A stretch of 64,000 bases of DNA from Stutzerimonas nosocomialis (GCF_005876855.1 NZ_QLAE01000008.1:62001-126000); one strand, 5' to 3'; positions 26,610 through 37,581 are shown, counted from the first letter of the stretch. Notes: generated from the letters alone by a model not told the origin. Program-made: numbers and translations.

Positions 26610-29354
26610 ATGAACGCCGTAATACCTTCTCCACTGCCGCTGATCCCGGCCAAGCTGACGATGCCGAGCCTGCCCCGCGGGCTGCTGGCGCGCCCACGCC
26701 TGGACGAGTGGCTGCATCGCCTGCCCGAGGTGCGACTGGCGCTGCTGCAGGCGCCCAGCGGCTTCGGCAAGACCACCCTGGCCTGCCAGTGGGCCAGGGG
26801 CTTCGCCGGGCGGGTCGCCTGGTTGCAGCTGCATGCCGGCGACAACCAGCCACGGCAGTTCGGCCGCTATTTCACCCATGCGCTCGACCGGCAGCTGGAG
26901 CACGGCTGCCCGCTGAGCCTGCTGCTGGCCGAGCAGGGCGGCGAAGGGGTCGAGGCGCTGCTCACCCACGTGCTCGCCGAGCTGCCGAGCGAGCACGAGC
27001 CCCTGCTGCTGGTGCTCGACGAATTCGAGGCGCTGCACGACCTGGACGTGATCGGCGCGCTGCGTTTCTTCCTGCGCAACACGCCTCCCTGGCTGACCCT
27101 GCTGGTCTGCAGCCGCAGCCTGCCCGCGCTCGGTATCGCCGAGCTGCGGGTCAAGCACCAGATGCTCGCCCTCGATGCCGGGCAGCTGGCGTTCGAGACC
27201 GACGAGGTCCAGGCATTGCTCGAACTCGGCCTGCCGGTGGCGATCAACCGCGAACAGGTCGAGCGGCTCAACCGGCGCATCGGCGGCTGGCCCTGCGCCT
27301 TGCAACTGGCGTTGCAGGAGGTGCAGACCGGCCGTGGCATGGACCTGTTCCTGGAAAGCCTCCAGCTCGGCCATCCCTGCATCCGCGACTACATGCGCGA
27401 GCAGGTGGTGGAGAACCTGCCGCCGGCGACGCTCGACTTCCTCCAGTCGACCTGCCTGCTGGAGCGCTTCAGCGCCCCGCTGGCCGACCATTTGACCCAG
27501 GGCAGCAACGCCCGGGAAATGCTCGAGCGGCTCGAGCGCGGCGGCCTGTTCATCCAGACGGTGGATACCCAGCGCCAGTGGTACGCCTACCACCCCTTGT
27601 TCGCCGGTTTCCTGCAGGGCGAGCTGCGCTTGCGCCAGCCACGCCGCCTGCCCGAGCTTCATTTGCGTGCGGCCGAGGCGTTGCTGGAGGAGGGCGCGCC
27701 GGAGGAGGCCGCCCGCCACGCGGTGCTCGCGCGCGATCCGCAGCGGCTCGGGCTGATCCTGCAGAGCCATGGCCGCCAGTTCTACCGTCAGGGGCGGCTG
27801 ACCCTATTGCAGCACTGCCTGGAGCTGCTGCCGCCGGCGAGCATTGCCGAGAACCCCTTGTTCACCCTGCTGCAGGCGTGGGTACTGCAGAACCAGCTGC
27901 GCTTCGGTGAAGCGGAGCAGTGGCTGATGGCGGGCGAAACCGAACTGCGTCATCGCTACACCGACCAGGAATGGCTGCGCATCGACGCCGACTTCAAGGC
28001 GGTGCGCGCCCAGATCGCCATCGCCCAGGGCGACCGTCCCCAGGCGATCGCCCTGGTGCAGGAGGCGCTGTCCTGCGAGCCGTTGGTGATGCGCACCTCT
28101 CGGGTGGTGGCGATGTCGGTGCTGGCCGAGGCGCATTTCGTCCAGGGCGATCTGCCGCAGGCGCAGCGACAGCACGAGGAGACCGAACGCCGGGCGCGGG
28201 AAATCCACGCCTCGCAGCCGGCGCTGTGGAGCATGGGCCAGCTGTCGGAAATCGCCATCGCCCAGGGGCTGCTGCAAAAGGCCTACAGCGTGCAGGAGCG
28301 GGCGCTGCGCTATATCGAGCAGGAACAGCTGACGGCCATGCCGGTGATGGAGTTCATCCTGCGCGTGCGTGGCCAGGTGCTCTGGGAGTGGCATCACCTG
28401 GACGCGGCGGAGCAGTGCGCGCTGCAGGGTATCCAGATCCTCGAGGGCCTGGGCGATCGATGGCTCTTGCAGTGCTACGCGCTGCTGGCGGGCATCGCCC
28501 ATGCGCGCGGGCAGCAGAGCGTGTGCGCCGATTACGTCGGCAAGCTGCAGAGCATGCTCGCCGACGACAGCTACCACATCGACTGGCTGGCCAACGCCCA
28601 TGCGGTGATGCTGACCTACTGGGACTCGACCCAGGACAAGGAGGCCATCCAGCAATGGCTGGGCACCGCGCCACCGCTGGCGCCCGGCTCCAATCACTTC
28701 GCCCAGTACAACGGGCGCAACCACGCCCGGGCCTACCTGGCGCTCAGGCAGCCGGAAAAGGCCGCGCCGATCCTGCGGCAGTTGCAGGTCGATGCCGAGC
28801 ACCACGGGCTGGTGATGGACCTCAATCGCAACCACATCCTCCAGGCGCAGCTGCACTGGCTGCGCGAGGACCGCCAGCTGGCGCTGGACCACCTGCACCA
28901 AGCGTTGAGCCTGGCATCGGGCACCGGGGCGATCGGCAGCTTCCTGCGTATCGGCAAGCTCATCATTTCCATGCTCAAGGCGCTGCAGCACGAGCGCCGC
29001 CTGGACGAACTCGAAGCCCAGCGCGCCGACCGGCTGATCCAGCTGGCGCAGCAGCAACGGGATTTCAGCCGCGCGATCCGCATCACCCTCGACGAGGCGG
29101 TGATCCAGGACATCATCAACCGTCCCGACGTGCCGGAGCTGATCCGCCATTCCCCGTTGACGCGCCGTGAATGGCAGGTGCTGAGCCTGATCCATGCCGG
29201 GCAGTCCAACGAGCAGATCGCCGAACACCTGAACGTGGCGCCCACCACCATCAAGACCCATATCCGCAGCCTGTACCAGAAGCTCAACATCACCCATCGC
29301 AACGAGGCGGTACAGCTGGCGCGCAGCCTGTTGAGCAAGATCCAGGGAGAGTGA
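26610..29354 (+). CDS. malT: MalT-type transcriptional activator (STAND/LuxR)
   Basis: A 914-residue regulator. The N-terminal ATPase has Walker A PSGFGKTT (49-56) and a Walker B-like LLLVLDEFE. A winged-helix and a long TPR-like sensor region follow. The C-terminal LuxR helix-turn-helix begins LTRREWQVLSLIHAGQSNEQ and continues IAEHLNVAPTTIKTHIRSLY, very close to E. coli MalT. In E. coli, MalT binds ATP and maltotriose, multimerises, and activates mal promoters at GGGGAKGAGG boxes. Here it lies inside the cluster, 47 bases after malG, so the regulator is probably transcribed with the importer. ATG 26610 follows GGGAGA. The inducer here could be maltotriose or maltotetraose; this is inference. 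Confidence 0.92.
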   Translation: MNAVIPSPLPLIPAKLTMPSLPRGLLARPRLDEWLHRLPEVRLALLQAPSGFGKTTLACQWARGFAGRVAWLQLHAGDNQPRQFGRYFTHALDRQLEHGCPLSLLLAEQGGEGVEALLTHVLAELPSEHEPLLLVLDEFEALHDLDVIGALRFFLRNTPPWLTLLVCSRSLPALGIAELRVKHQMLALDAGQLAFETDEVQALLELGLPVAINREQVERLNRRIGGWPCALQLALQEVQTGRGMDLFLESLQLGHPCIRDYMREQVVENLPPATLDFLQSTCLLERFSAPLADHLTQGSNAREMLERLERGGLFIQTVDTQRQWYAYHPLFAGFLQGELRLRQPRRLPELHLRAAEALLEEGAPEEAARHAVLARDPQRLGLILQSHGRQFYRQGRLTLLQHCLELLPPASIAENPLFTLLQAWVLQNQLRFGEAEQWLMAGETELRHRYTDQEWLRIDADFKAVRAQIAIAQGDRPQAIALVQEALSCEPLVMRTSRVVAMSVLAEAHFVQGDLPQAQRQHEETERRAREIHASQPALWSMGQLSEIAIAQGLLQKAYSVQERALRYIEQEQLTAMPVMEFILRVRGQVLWEWHHLDAAEQCALQGIQILEGLGDRWLLQCYALLAGIAHARGQQSVCADYVGKLQSMLADDSYHIDWLANAHAVMLTYWDSTQDKEAIQQWLGTAPPLAPGSNHFAQYNGRNHARAYLALRQPEKAAPILRQLQVDAEHHGLVMDLNRNHILQAQLHWLREDRQLALDHLHQALSLASGTGAIGSFLRIGKLIISMLKALQHERRLDELEAQRADRLIQLAQQQRDFSRAIRITLDEAVIQDIINRPDVPELIRHSPLTRREWQVLSLIHAGQSNEQIAEHLNVAPTTIKTHIRSLYQKLNITHRNEAVQLARSLLSKIQGE

Positions 29355-29479
29355 GGCCCGCGGCGTGTGGGCGTTGTCGCAGCGGCATCCCTTCGCGGTC
29401 AGGACCGCTCCCACGGGGACGGACTCGTGCCACCGTCACCGTGCTGCGGACGGCCGCTTGCGCGGGTGATCCGCCCCCG

Positions 29480-29561
29480 GGGGATGGGTCCTACGCCGGC
29501 GCCGTCCTCCTGACAAATAACCGGGCGGGAGGATGTTGCTGCCCCGGGGCGACCCTAGAGT
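29480..29561 (+). promoter_or_regulatory. Candidate MalT-dependent promoter of the alpha-glucosidase gene
   Basis: Three MalT-box-like sites cluster here. They are GGGGATGGGT (29480-29489, 8/10), a minus-strand core TCCTCC (29505-29510), and CGGGAGGATG (29526-29535, 8/10, core GGAGGA perfect). A -10-like TAGAGT lies at 29556-29561, predicting a start near 29568. The last box is then centred at about -37.5, exactly where E. coli MalT needs its proximal site. The rest of this 243-base gap after malT shows nothing else. Confidence 0.6.
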
Positions 29562-29597
29562 GGCGGCGTGTTCCCCTCAAGCTCGAAGGTTGGCCGT

Positions 29598-31217
29598 ATG
29601 AATCGCAACGACTGGTGGCGCGGCGGCGTCATTTATCAGGTATATCCACGCAGCTTCTTTGACAGCAGTGGCGATGGCATCGGCGACCTGCGCGGGGTGC
29701 TCGAGAAGCTCGACTACATCGCCAGCCTGAACGTCGACGCCATCTGGCTTTCGCCTTTCTTCACCTCGCCGATGAGGGATTTCGGCTACGACGTCTCCGA
29801 TTACCGCGACGTCGACCCGCTGTTCGGCACGCTGGACGATTTCAAGCTGCTGGTGCAGACGGCCCACGGGCGCGGCATCCGGATTCTCATCGACCAGGTC
29901 ATCAACCATTCCTCCGACCAGCACCCCTGGTTCAAGGAGAGCCGCTCGAGCCGGGACAACGCCCGGGCCGACTGGTACGTCTGGGCCGAGGCCAGGGATG
30001 ACGGCACGCCGCCGAACAACTGGCTGTCGGTGTTCGGTGGCCCGGCCTGGACCTGGGACAGTCGGCGCAGGCAGTACTACCTGCACAACTTCCTGTCGAG
30101 CCAGCCGGACCTCAACTTCCACTGCGAGGCGGTTCAGCAGCAGTTGCTCGACGACATGGAGTTCTGGCTGCAGCTGGGCGTGGACGGCTTTCGCCTGGAC
30201 GCCGCCAACTTCTATTTCCACGACCGCCAACTGCGCGACAACCCGCCGAACCACGACATACGCGAGGGCAGCATCGGTGTGCGCGCCGACAACCCTTATG
30301 CGTTCCAGAAGCACCTCTACGACAAGTCCCAGCCGGAGAACCTGCAGTTCCTGCGACGCATTCGCCAGCTGCTCGAGCGCTACCCCGGCAGTGCGACCGT
30401 CGCCGAGATCGGCTGCGATCAGTCGCTCAAGACCATGGCGGCCTATACCGGTGGCGGCGACAGGCTGCACATGGCCTATTCCTTCGACCTGCTGACCGAG
30501 CAGTGCAGCCCGGCATTCCTGCGCCACACCATCGAATGCGTCGAGCGCGAGCTGGGCGACGGCTGGCCCTGCTGGTCGATCGGCAACCACGACGTGGTGC
30601 GGGTGATGAGCCGCTGGGCCCTGGATGGGCGACCCAACCTGGCGCGTGGGCGGATGTTCATGGCCCTGCTGTTGTCGCTGCGCGGCAGCGTCTGCCTGTA
30701 TCAGGGCGAGGAGCTCGGGCTGGACGAGGCCGAGCTGCAATACGACCAGCTCGTCGATCCGTACGGCCTTCGTTTCTGGCCGGAATTCAAGGGACGCGAC
30801 GGCTGCCGCACCCCGATGCCCTGGCACGACGGCGACGCGCACGGCGGTTTCAGCCGGGAACGGCCCTGGTTGCCGCTGGGCGCGGGCCATCTTCCGCTGT
30901 CGGTCGCGGCCCAGGAGCGGGACGCCGATTTGATGCTCAACACCTACCGGCGTTTTCTCGAGTGGCGCCAGCGTCAGCCGATCCTGATCGAGGGCGCGAT
31001 GCGGGTGCTGCACCATGACGATACCCTGCTGGTGTTCGAGCGCCGCCTGGGCGAAGAGGTCTGGCTGTGCCTGTTCAATCTCGGCGAGGCAGCGCGGCAC
31101 TTCAGCCTGCCGGTGCCGGTCGAAGCGCTGGACGTACCTTCGGCGACCGCCTCGTTCGAGCCGGCTGGCGTTCAGGTGCCCGCTCATGGATTCGGTTTCG
31201 CCCGCGTGCGCGGTTGA
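29598..31217 (+). CDS. GH13 alpha-glucosidase
   Basis: A 539-residue cytoplasmic enzyme without signal peptide. It opens DWWRGGVIYQVYPRSFFDSS, typical of GH13 alpha-glucosidases and oligo-1,6-glucosidases. The catalytic residues are likely Asp201 (GFRLDAANF), Glu270 (VAEIGCD) and Asp332 (GNHDVVR). The sequence between them resembles exo-acting alpha-glucosidases of proteobacterial maltose loci more than trehalose-6-phosphate hydrolases. It should break imported maltodextrins to glucose. ATG 29598 follows AAGG by 7 bases. It is followed 60 bases later by malK. No maltodextrin phosphorylase (malP) or amylomaltase (malQ) is in the window, so hydrolysis may be the main route. Confidence 0.88.
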   Translation: MNRNDWWRGGVIYQVYPRSFFDSSGDGIGDLRGVLEKLDYIASLNVDAIWLSPFFTSPMRDFGYDVSDYRDVDPLFGTLDDFKLLVQTAHGRGIRILIDQVINHSSDQHPWFKESRSSRDNARADWYVWAEARDDGTPPNNWLSVFGGPAWTWDSRRRQYYLHNFLSSQPDLNFHCEAVQQQLLDDMEFWLQLGVDGFRLDAANFYFHDRQLRDNPPNHDIREGSIGVRADNPYAFQKHLYDKSQPENLQFLRRIRQLLERYPGSATVAEIGCDQSLKTMAAYTGGGDRLHMAYSFDLLTEQCSPAFLRHTIECVERELGDGWPCWSIGNHDVVRVMSRWALDGRPNLARGRMFMALLLSLRGSVCLYQGEELGLDEAELQYDQLVDPYGLRFWPEFKGRDGCRTPMPWHDGDAHGGFSRERPWLPLGAGHLPLSVAAQERDADLMLNTYRRFLEWRQRQPILIEGAMRVLHHDDTLLVFERRLGEEVWLCLFNLGEAARHFSLPVPVEALDVPSATASFEPAGVQVPAHGFGFARVRG

Positions 31218-31267
31218 ACCGGTAGGGATCACGCCGCGATTCGCCGTCGCGGCGCTCGATAGAGGAG

Positions 31268-31277
31268 AACAATAACA

Positions 31278-31278
<1 letters not shown>
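31268..31278 (+). promoter_or_regulatory. A-rich Crc/Hfq-type motif at the malK start
   Basis: AACAATAACAA fills the space between the AGAGGAG ribosome site (31261-31267) and the malK ATG. It is a near-perfect repeat of the AAn unit. Hfq-Crc binding here would directly block translation initiation. Confidence 0.5.
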
Positions 31279-32393
<1,115 letters not shown>

Positions 32394-32405
32394 GCCGGCC
32401 GACGA

Positions 32406-33344
32406 TCAGGCGTCCGGCTTCTCGCCCAGGCGGCGGTAGAAGGTCGCCAGGAGCGCGCCGGACAGGTTGTGCCAGACGCTGAACAGCGCGCTCGGCACGG
32501 CGGCCAGCGGCGAGAAGTGAGCGCTGGCGAGCGCCGCGCCCAGCCCCGAGTTCTGCATGCCGACCTCGATCGACAGCGTCTTGCGCTGGGCGAGCGGCAG
32601 GCCGAACAGGCGCGCGGCGAAATAGCCGATGCCGAGCCCGAGGCTGTTGTGCAGGATCACCACGGCCATGATCAGAAGGCCCGACTCGGCGATCTTCGCC
32701 TGGCTGGCCGCCACCACCGCCGCGACGATGATCACGATGCTGGCCACCGAGACCAGCGGCAGGATTTCCACCACATGGCGAACCCGTGCGCCGAGCAGCC
32801 TCCGGGCGATCAGGCCCAGGGCGATCGGCAGCAGCACGATCTGGACGATCGAGGTGAACAGGGCGGCGAAGTTGACCGGCAGCCACGCCGAGGCCAGCAG
32901 CCAGATCAGCGCCGGTGTCGCCAGTGGCGCGAGCAGGGTGGTGACCGCGGTGATCGACACCGAAAGCGCCACGTCGCCGCGGGAGAACCAGGTGATCACA
33001 TTGGATGCGGTACCGCCCGGGCAGCAGCCGACGAGGATCACGCCGACCGCGATCTCCGGCGGCAGCCCGAGCAGCTGGCAGAGCAGCCAGGCCAGCGCCG
33101 GCATGATGAGGAACTGCGCGCCCACGCCGAGGGCGACCCACAGCGGGCGGCGGGCGACCTCGGTGAAGTCGCTGCCTTTGAGGGTCAGGCCCATGCCGAA
33201 CATGATCAGCCCGAGCAGGGTCACGATCCAGCCGGTGGCCGGCAGGAACGGCGCGGGCGCGAAGAACGCCAGTACCGCGAAGAGCAGCACCCAGAGGGCG
33301 AAGGTGTTACCGACGAACCGGCTGAGGGCGGCGAGGGCGCGCAT
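32406..33344 (-). CDS. Bile acid:sodium symporter (BASS) family transporter
   Basis: A 312-residue membrane protein with about ten hydrophobic segments. It carries BASS signatures such as [15 protein letters not shown] near the N-terminus, [15 protein letters not shown] in the middle, and [16 protein letters not shown], where the two crossover regions bind sodium and substrate. Bacterial members transport organic anions such as pantoate, pyruvate or other keto acids; bile acid is not implied. It lies alone between malK (converging) and rdgC (same strand, 60 bases upstream), with which it might be co-transcribed. Confidence 0.88.
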   Translation of the reverse strand: MRALAALSRFVGNTFALWVLLFAVLAFFAPAPFLPATGWIVTLLGLIMFGMGLTLKGSDFTEVARRPLWVALGVGAQFLIMPALAWLLCQLLGLPPEIAVGVILVGCCPGGTASNVITWFSRGDVALSVSITAVTTLLAPLATPALIWLLASAWLPVNFAALFTSIVQIVLLPIALGLIARRLLGARVRHVVEILPLVSVASIVIIVAAVVAASQAKIAESGLLIMAVVILHNSLGLGIGYFAARLFGLPLAQRKTLSIEVGMQNSGLGAALASAHFSPLAAVPSALFSVWHNLSGALLATFYRRLGEKPDA

Positions 33345-33404
33345 GGCGGATGACCTCCGAAGGGCGTGGCGTGACCTGCCGAGGCGCGCCCCGGCAGGCT
33401 GAGG

Positions 33405-34325
33405 TTAGATGCCCTGAGGCAGTTCTTCGCCGCCGAGCGCTTCGAACAGCGCCGGGAGGAACTCGCCGAACGTCATCATCATCAGGGTGAAGCTGGCGTC
33501 CTGCTGGCTCAGCGCATCGTCGCCGCCGTCCTGCTCGGCCTGGTCCTGCAGCAGGTCCTCGAAGCGCAGGCGCTTGATCACCATCTTGTCATCCAGGACG
33601 AAGGACAGCTTGTCCTGCCAGCCCAGGGACAGCTGCGTGACCTGCTTGCCGGCGTCCAGGTGCTGCTGGATCTCGTCGCTGGTCAGGTCCTGGCGCTTGC
33701 AGCGCACCACGCCGCCATCTTCATGGGTGTCGCGCAGTTCGCATTCGTCGAGCACGAAGAAGTCATCGGCCGCCTTCTGCGCCTTGACCCACTCGGTCAG
33801 TGTCGCGGCGGGCGCGATCTTCACGGTCAGCGGACGCACCGGCAGCGAGCCGATCGCTTCGCGCAGGGTGGAAAGGAGGTCCTCGGCGCGCTTGGGGCTG
33901 GCGGAGTTGACCAGAATCAGGCCGCGCTCGGCGTCGATGGCGGCGAAGGTGCCCGACTTGCGGATGAAGGCGCGCGGGAGAAAGGCCTGGACGATCTCGT
34001 CCTTGATCTGGTCGCGCTCCTTCTTGTAGACCTTGCGCATCTGCTCGGCCTCGATCTCGTCGACCTTTTCCTTCACGGCGTCCTTGACCACGCTGCCCGG
34101 CAGGATGCGTTCTTCCTTGCGGGTGGCGATCAGCAGGAAGCCCTGGCTGGCATGGACCAGCGGCGCATCCTCGCCCTTGCCGAACGGCGCGACGAAACCA
34201 TAGGTGCTCAGCTCCTGGCTGGCGCAGGGGCGGGCAGGCTTGGCGGCCAGCGCGGTTTCGAGTGCCTCGACATCGAACGGGACATTCTGAGTGAGGCGGT
34301 AGACGAGCAGGTTGCGAAACCACAT
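33405..34325 (-). CDS. rdgC: Recombination-associated protein RdgC
   Basis: A 306-residue protein, opening [20 protein letters not shown], with [21 protein letters not shown] and [20 protein letters not shown], all RdgC hallmarks. RdgC forms a ring-shaped dimer on DNA, limits RecA loading in E. coli, and is needed in strains lacking other recombination functions. I start it at ATG 34323-34325, which gives the family length; the open frame upstream adds 26 unrelated residues. It diverges from the tRNA pair. Confidence 0.95.
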   Translation of the reverse strand: MWFRNLLVYRLTQNVPFDVEALETALAAKPARPCASQELSTYGFVAPFGKGEDAPLVHASQGFLLIATRKEERILPGSVVKDAVKEKVDEIEAEQMRKVYKKERDQIKDEIVQAFLPRAFIRKSGTFAAIDAERGLILVNSASPKRAEDLLSTLREAIGSLPVRPLTVKIAPAATLTEWVKAQKAADDFFVLDECELRDTHEDGGVVRCKRQDLTSDEIQQHLDAGKQVTQLSLGWQDKLSFVLDDKMVIKRLRFEDLLQDQAEQDGGDDALSQQDASFTLMMMTFGEFLPALFEALGGEELPQGI

Positions 34326-34490
34326 GGCTTGGGAAACTCCGGAGAAAGCAAAGCGCGCATTATTGCTATCGGGGCGGCATAGGCCAACCCTGGAGTCCTT
34401 CAAAGCCGAATGAATCCCTGTTTCGTCCTCATTACAAAGGTGCGTTTCCTAAGTCTTTGGAACTTCTCAAAATTTTTTTTCATCTGGGGG

Positions 34491-34519
34491 TTGCCAAGGT
34501 CAGGAAGGCTCTCTAGAAT
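34491..34519 (+). promoter_or_regulatory. Promoter of the tRNA-Val/tRNA-Asp unit
   Basis: A -35 element TTGCCA (34491-34496) and a -10 element TAGAAT (34514-34519) are separated by exactly 17 bases. They are followed by a GC-rich discriminator, GCGCCCC. That is the pattern of growth-rate and ppGpp-controlled stable-RNA promoters. The first tRNA starts 21 bases after the -10. Confidence 0.75.
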
Positions 34520-34540
34520 GCGCCCCACTTCGAGAGTGAA

Positions 34541-34616
34541 GGGTGATTAGCTCAGCTGGGAGAGCATCTGCCTTACAAGCAGAGGGTCGGCGGTTCGATC
34601 CCGTCATCACCCACCA
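34541..34616 (+). tRNA. tRNA-Val (anticodon TAC)
   Basis: A 76-base cloverleaf with acceptor stem GGGTGAT/ATCACCC, D-arm TTAGCTCAGCTGGGAGAGC, anticodon loop CTTACAA (anticodon TAC), T-arm GGCGGTTCGATCCCGTC and an encoded ACCA end. It is followed 14 bases later by tRNA-Asp in the same transcript. Confidence 0.98.
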
Positions 34617-34630
34617 TCTTGAGGTTACGC

Positions 34631-34707
34631 GCAGCGGTAGTTCAGTCGGTTAGAATACCGGCCTGTCACGCCGGGGGTCGCGGGTTCGAGTCCCGTCCGC
34701 TGCGCCA
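34631..34707 (+). tRNA. tRNA-Asp (anticodon GTC)
   Basis: A 77-base cloverleaf with acceptor stem GCAGCGG/CCGCTGC, D-arm TAGTTCAGTCGGTTAGAA, anticodon loop CTGTCAC (anticodon GTC), T-arm GCGGGTTCGAGTCCCGT and an encoded GCCA end. Confidence 0.98.
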
Positions 34708-34745
34708 CATTCGCTTCCTGAGTCCACTGAACGCTCGGAAGCACG

Positions 34746-34772
34746 AAAAAGCGGCCAATGGCCGCTTTTTTT
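34746..34772 (+). terminator. Terminator of the tRNA unit
   Basis: An 11-bp perfect stem, AAAAAGCGGCC/GGCCGCTTTTT, with an AAT loop, ends in a run of seven T. This is a strong intrinsic terminator 39 bases after tRNA-Asp. Confidence 0.92.
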
Positions 34773-34976
34773 CGTTTCAAGCCCCTCCTGCCTTTTCCCG
34801 TCATGTTTTGTGCTGTTCGTCCTGTGCGCGATGTTTATTTCGCGCGCTGCCGCACTTCGTTTTCTTTGCAATGTCTTTACGCTTCCGGGCGCAGCGTGCG
34901 GTAGCCATGGTTCCGGAACGGCTGCTAAGCTCGAAACCTTTAAGGGCGCGTCCCTCCAGCGTAATAAGGAAACAGC

Positions 34977-35723
34977 ATGAAGTTGAGACATCATCGTTTG
35001 GCGCCTGCGGTCGCTTTGGTCGGTCTGGTACTGGCCGGCTGCGATTCTCAGACCAGTGTCAAACTGGACACTCCCGCGCAGAAGGCTTCCTACGGGATCG
35101 GTCTGAACATGGGCAAGAGCCTTTCGCAGGAGGGCATGGATGATCTCGATTCCAAGGCTGTTGCCCAGGGCATCGAAGACGCCATCGCCAAGAAGGACCA
35201 GCGCATCACCGACGAAGAGCTGATGGAAGCCTTCACCTACCTGCAGACGCGCGCGGAAGAGCGCATGGCTGCGATGAACAAGGAAGCCGCCGAAGCGGGT
35301 CGCAAGTTCCTCGAGGAAAACGGCAAGCGCGACGGCGTGATCACCACCGAATCCGGCTTGCAGTACGAAGTGGTGGAGAAGGCCGAAGGCCCTCAGCCGA
35401 CCGCTGACGACGTGGTCACCGTGCACTACGAAGGTCGTCTGACCGACGGCACCGTGTTCGACTCCTCGATCAAGCGCGGCAGCCCGATCGATCTGCCGGT
35501 CGGCGGCGTGATCCCGGGCTGGGTCGAAGGCCTGCAGCTGATGCATGTCGGTGAGAAGTACAAGCTCTACATCCCGAGCGAGCTGGCCTATGGCGAGCAG
35601 AGCCCGAGCCCGATGATTCCGGCCAACTCGGTGCTGGTGTTCGACCTGGAGCTGCTCGGCATCCAGGGTCAGGACGGCGACGAGTCGGCTGATCAGGAAG
35701 AAGAGGCGCCTGCCGCGCAGTAA
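34977..35723 (+). CDS. FKBP-type peptidyl-prolyl isomerase lipoprotein
   Basis: A 248-residue protein. The lipoprotein signal ends in VLAGC, giving a mature protein anchored at Cys22. An N-terminal dimerisation helix region ([20 protein letters not shown] onward) is followed by a long alpha helix and a C-terminal FKBP domain ([36 protein letters not shown]). The layout is that of Mip/FkpA/FklB proteins, which isomerise prolines and assist folding in the periplasm. The acidic tail ([16 protein letters not shown]) is unusual. AAGGAAA precedes ATG 34977. Two hairpin terminators follow. Confidence 0.9.
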   Translation: MKLRHHRLAPAVALVGLVLAGCDSQTSVKLDTPAQKASYGIGLNMGKSLSQEGMDDLDSKAVAQGIEDAIAKKDQRITDEELMEAFTYLQTRAEERMAAMNKEAAEAGRKFLEENGKRDGVITTESGLQYEVVEKAEGPQPTADDVVTVHYEGRLTDGTVFDSSIKRGSPIDLPVGGVIPGWVEGLQLMHVGEKYKLYIPSELAYGEQSPSPMIPANSVLVFDLELLGIQGQDGDESADQEEEAPAAQ

Positions 35724-35742
35724 TCGCCTCGGCATCGCCCCG

Positions 35743-35764
35743 GCGCCCCGCTTATGCGGGGCGC
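35743..35764 (+). terminator. First terminator after the FKBP gene
   Basis: A 9-bp perfect stem, GCGCCCCGC-TTAT-GCGGGGCGC, is followed by TTCGTTTGT. It lies 20 bases after the stop codon. Confidence 0.7.
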
Positions 35765-35790
35765 TTCGTTTGTGGCAATCGATTCCGCCC

Positions 35791-35824
35791 AATAAAAAGC
35801 CCCGGCATGCCGGGGCTTTTTATT
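35791..35824. terminator. Bidirectional terminator between the FKBP gene and suhB
   Basis: The perfect palindrome AATAAAAAGCCCCGG-CATG-CCGGGGCTTTTTATT has T-runs on both strands. It can end the rightward FKBP transcript and the leftward suhB transcript, whose stop is 16 bases away. Confidence 0.92.
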
Positions 35825-35839
35825 GGCTTGTCGCTTGTC

Positions 35840-36655
35840 TCAGCGCTTGAGCGACGGCGTCAGGTGCGGCTGGATGGCCGTCAGGACGGCCTTGAAGCAC
35901 TTGGTGTTGCCCGCGACGATCTGGCCTTTCTCGAGGAAGTCGTGGCCGCCGTTGAAGTCGCTGACCAGGCCGCCGGCTTCCTGGATGAGCAGGGCGCCCG
36001 CTGCCATGTCCCATTCCGACAGGCCGAACTCCCAGAACGCGTCGTAGCGACCGGCGGCGACGTAGGCCAGGTCCAGGCTGGCTGCACCGGCGCGGCGCAG
36101 GCCGGCGGTCTGGCCCACCAGGCTGCGGAACATGTTCAGGTAGCTGTCGAGGTTGTCCATCTGCCCGTCGCGGAACGGGAAGCCGGTGCCGAGCAGGGCG
36201 CCTTCGAGGCTCTTGCGGCTGCTCACGCGCAGGCGGCGGCCGTTGAGCGCCGCCCCACGGCCGCGGCTGGCGGTGAATTCTTCCTGGCGGATCGGGTCGA
36301 GCACCACGGCGTGCTCCAGGCGTCCGCGATACTTGCAGGCGATGCTCACCGCGAAGTGCGGCACGCCCCGTACGAAGTTGGTGGTGCCGTCGAGCGGGTC
36401 GATGATCCAGAGGTAGTCGGTGCCTTCGCCGCTGCCTTCGCTCAGGCCGCTTTCTTCGCCGAGGATGCCGTGATTCGGGTAGGCCTTGCGCAGCGCGTTG
36501 ACGATGCTCTGCTCTGCGGCGCGGTCGATTTCGGTGACGTAGTCCTTCGCTTCTTTCTCGTTGACCGAGATCACGTCCAGGCGCTCGATGGAACGAAGAA
36601 TCAGTTCGCCGGCGCCGCGGGCGGCGCGCAGCGCGATATTCAGCATGGGCTGCAT
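35840..36655 (-). CDS. suhB: Inositol-1-monophosphatase family protein SuhB
   Basis: A 271-residue enzyme of the IMPase family. Metal-binding motifs are GILGEESG, WIIDPLDGTTNFVRG and EWDMAAGALLIQEAGG. In E. coli, SuhB is part of the rRNA antitermination complex; in P. aeruginosa it affects virulence gene regulation. I start it at ATG 36653-36655, giving MQPMLNIALRAARGAGELI and the usual length. An upstream in-frame ATG adds 20 residues outside the family. It diverges from trmJ, with about 150 bases between. Confidence 0.94.
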   Translation of the reverse strand: MQPMLNIALRAARGAGELILRSIERLDVISVNEKEAKDYVTEIDRAAEQSIVNALRKAYPNHGILGEESGLSEGSGEGTDYLWIIDPLDGTTNFVRGVPHFAVSIACKYRGRLEHAVVLDPIRQEEFTASRGRGAALNGRRLRVSSRKSLEGALLGTGFPFRDGQMDNLDSYLNMFRSLVGQTAGLRRAGAASLDLAYVAAGRYDAFWEFGLSEWDMAAGALLIQEAGGLVSDFNGGHDFLEKGQIVAGNTKCFKAVLTAIQPHLTPSLKR

Positions 36656-36807
36656 GGATGTGTTTACCTGGTCGTTAAAGAAAGCCGGCAATTCTAGCAG
36701 AAAGCGTTGATTCATGAAGCCTGGCTGTGGCAGCGAATCGGGCTCGTGGCGCAGGCCGACGGCGTTCCTGTAAGCTTTCGTTTCTTTTTTGCTTCGAGAC
36801 TTTGCAC

Positions 36808-37581
36808 TTGCTTGGGAATATACGCGTGGTACTGGTCAACACCAGTCACCCGGGCAACATCGGCGGCGCTGCCCGCGCCATGAAAAACATGGGGCTGAGC
36901 AAGCTGGTCCTGGTCGATCCGATGGACTTCCCCAGCTCGGATGCCATTGCCCGTGCCTCGGGTGCGACCGATATCCTGGATGCCGCCCAGGTGGTCGGGA
37001 CGCTGGAGGAGGCGCTGGTGGGCTGCACCGTCGCGCTGGGGACGAGCGCCCGGGATCGTCGCATACCCTGGCCGCTGGTCGATCCGCGCGAATGCGCGTC
37101 GCTCTGTCTCGATCAGGTCGCGGCAGGTGGCGAGGTGGCGCTGGTGTTCGGTCGCGAGTATGCCGGGCTGACCAACGAAGAACTGCAGCGCTGCCAGTAC
37201 CATGTGCATATTCCATCGGACCCGGAGTTCGCCTCGCTCAACCTCGCGGCGGCCGTCCAGGTGCTGGTCTATGAAGTCCGTATGGCCTGGCTGGCGGCCC
37301 AGGGGCAGCCGACCAAGATGGAAAAGCTGGAAACGACGGCGATTCTCGATACCAAGCCTGTGACCAGCGAAGAGCTCGAGCTCTATTACGGGCATCTGGA
37401 ACATACGTTGGTGGAGATCGGCTTTCTCGATCCGGAAAAGCCGCGCCACCTGATGCCGCGGTTGCGTCGGCTCTATGGCCGCAGCGGCATCACCAAGCTT
37501 GAAATGAACATCCTGCGGGGCATTCTCACCGAGACGCAGAAGGCTGCTCGCGGCGAACCCCACAAGCGGAGAAAGGATTGA
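36808..37581 (+). CDS. trmJ: tRNA (cytidine/uridine-2'-O)-methyltransferase TrmJ
   Basis: A 257-residue SPOUT methyltransferase that modifies position 32 of several tRNAs. Signatures are [37 protein letters not shown] (here [16 protein letters not shown]) and [14 protein letters not shown]. The family start MLxxIRVVLVN fits a TTG start at 36808; the longer frame to 36727 is not family-like. The gene overlaps the start of cysE by one base (TGATG), so the two are co-transcribed. Confidence 0.92.
   Translation: MLGNIRVVLVNTSHPGNIGGAARAMKNMGLSKLVLVDPMDFPSSDAIARASGATDILDAAQVVGTLEEALVGCTVALGTSARDRRIPWPLVDPRECASLCLDQVAAGGEVALVFGREYAGLTNEELQRCQYHVHIPSDPEFASLNLAAAVQVLVYEVRMAWLAAQGQPTKMEKLETTAILDTKPVTSEELELYYGHLEHTLVEIGFLDPEKPRHLMPRLRRLYGRSGITKLEMNILRGILTETQKAARGEPHKRRKD

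Noticed and set aside
34619-35143. 174-codon frame covering tRNA-Asp and the FKBP start
   Set aside because: It crosses a tRNA gene and its terminator and lies out of frame with the FKBP gene.
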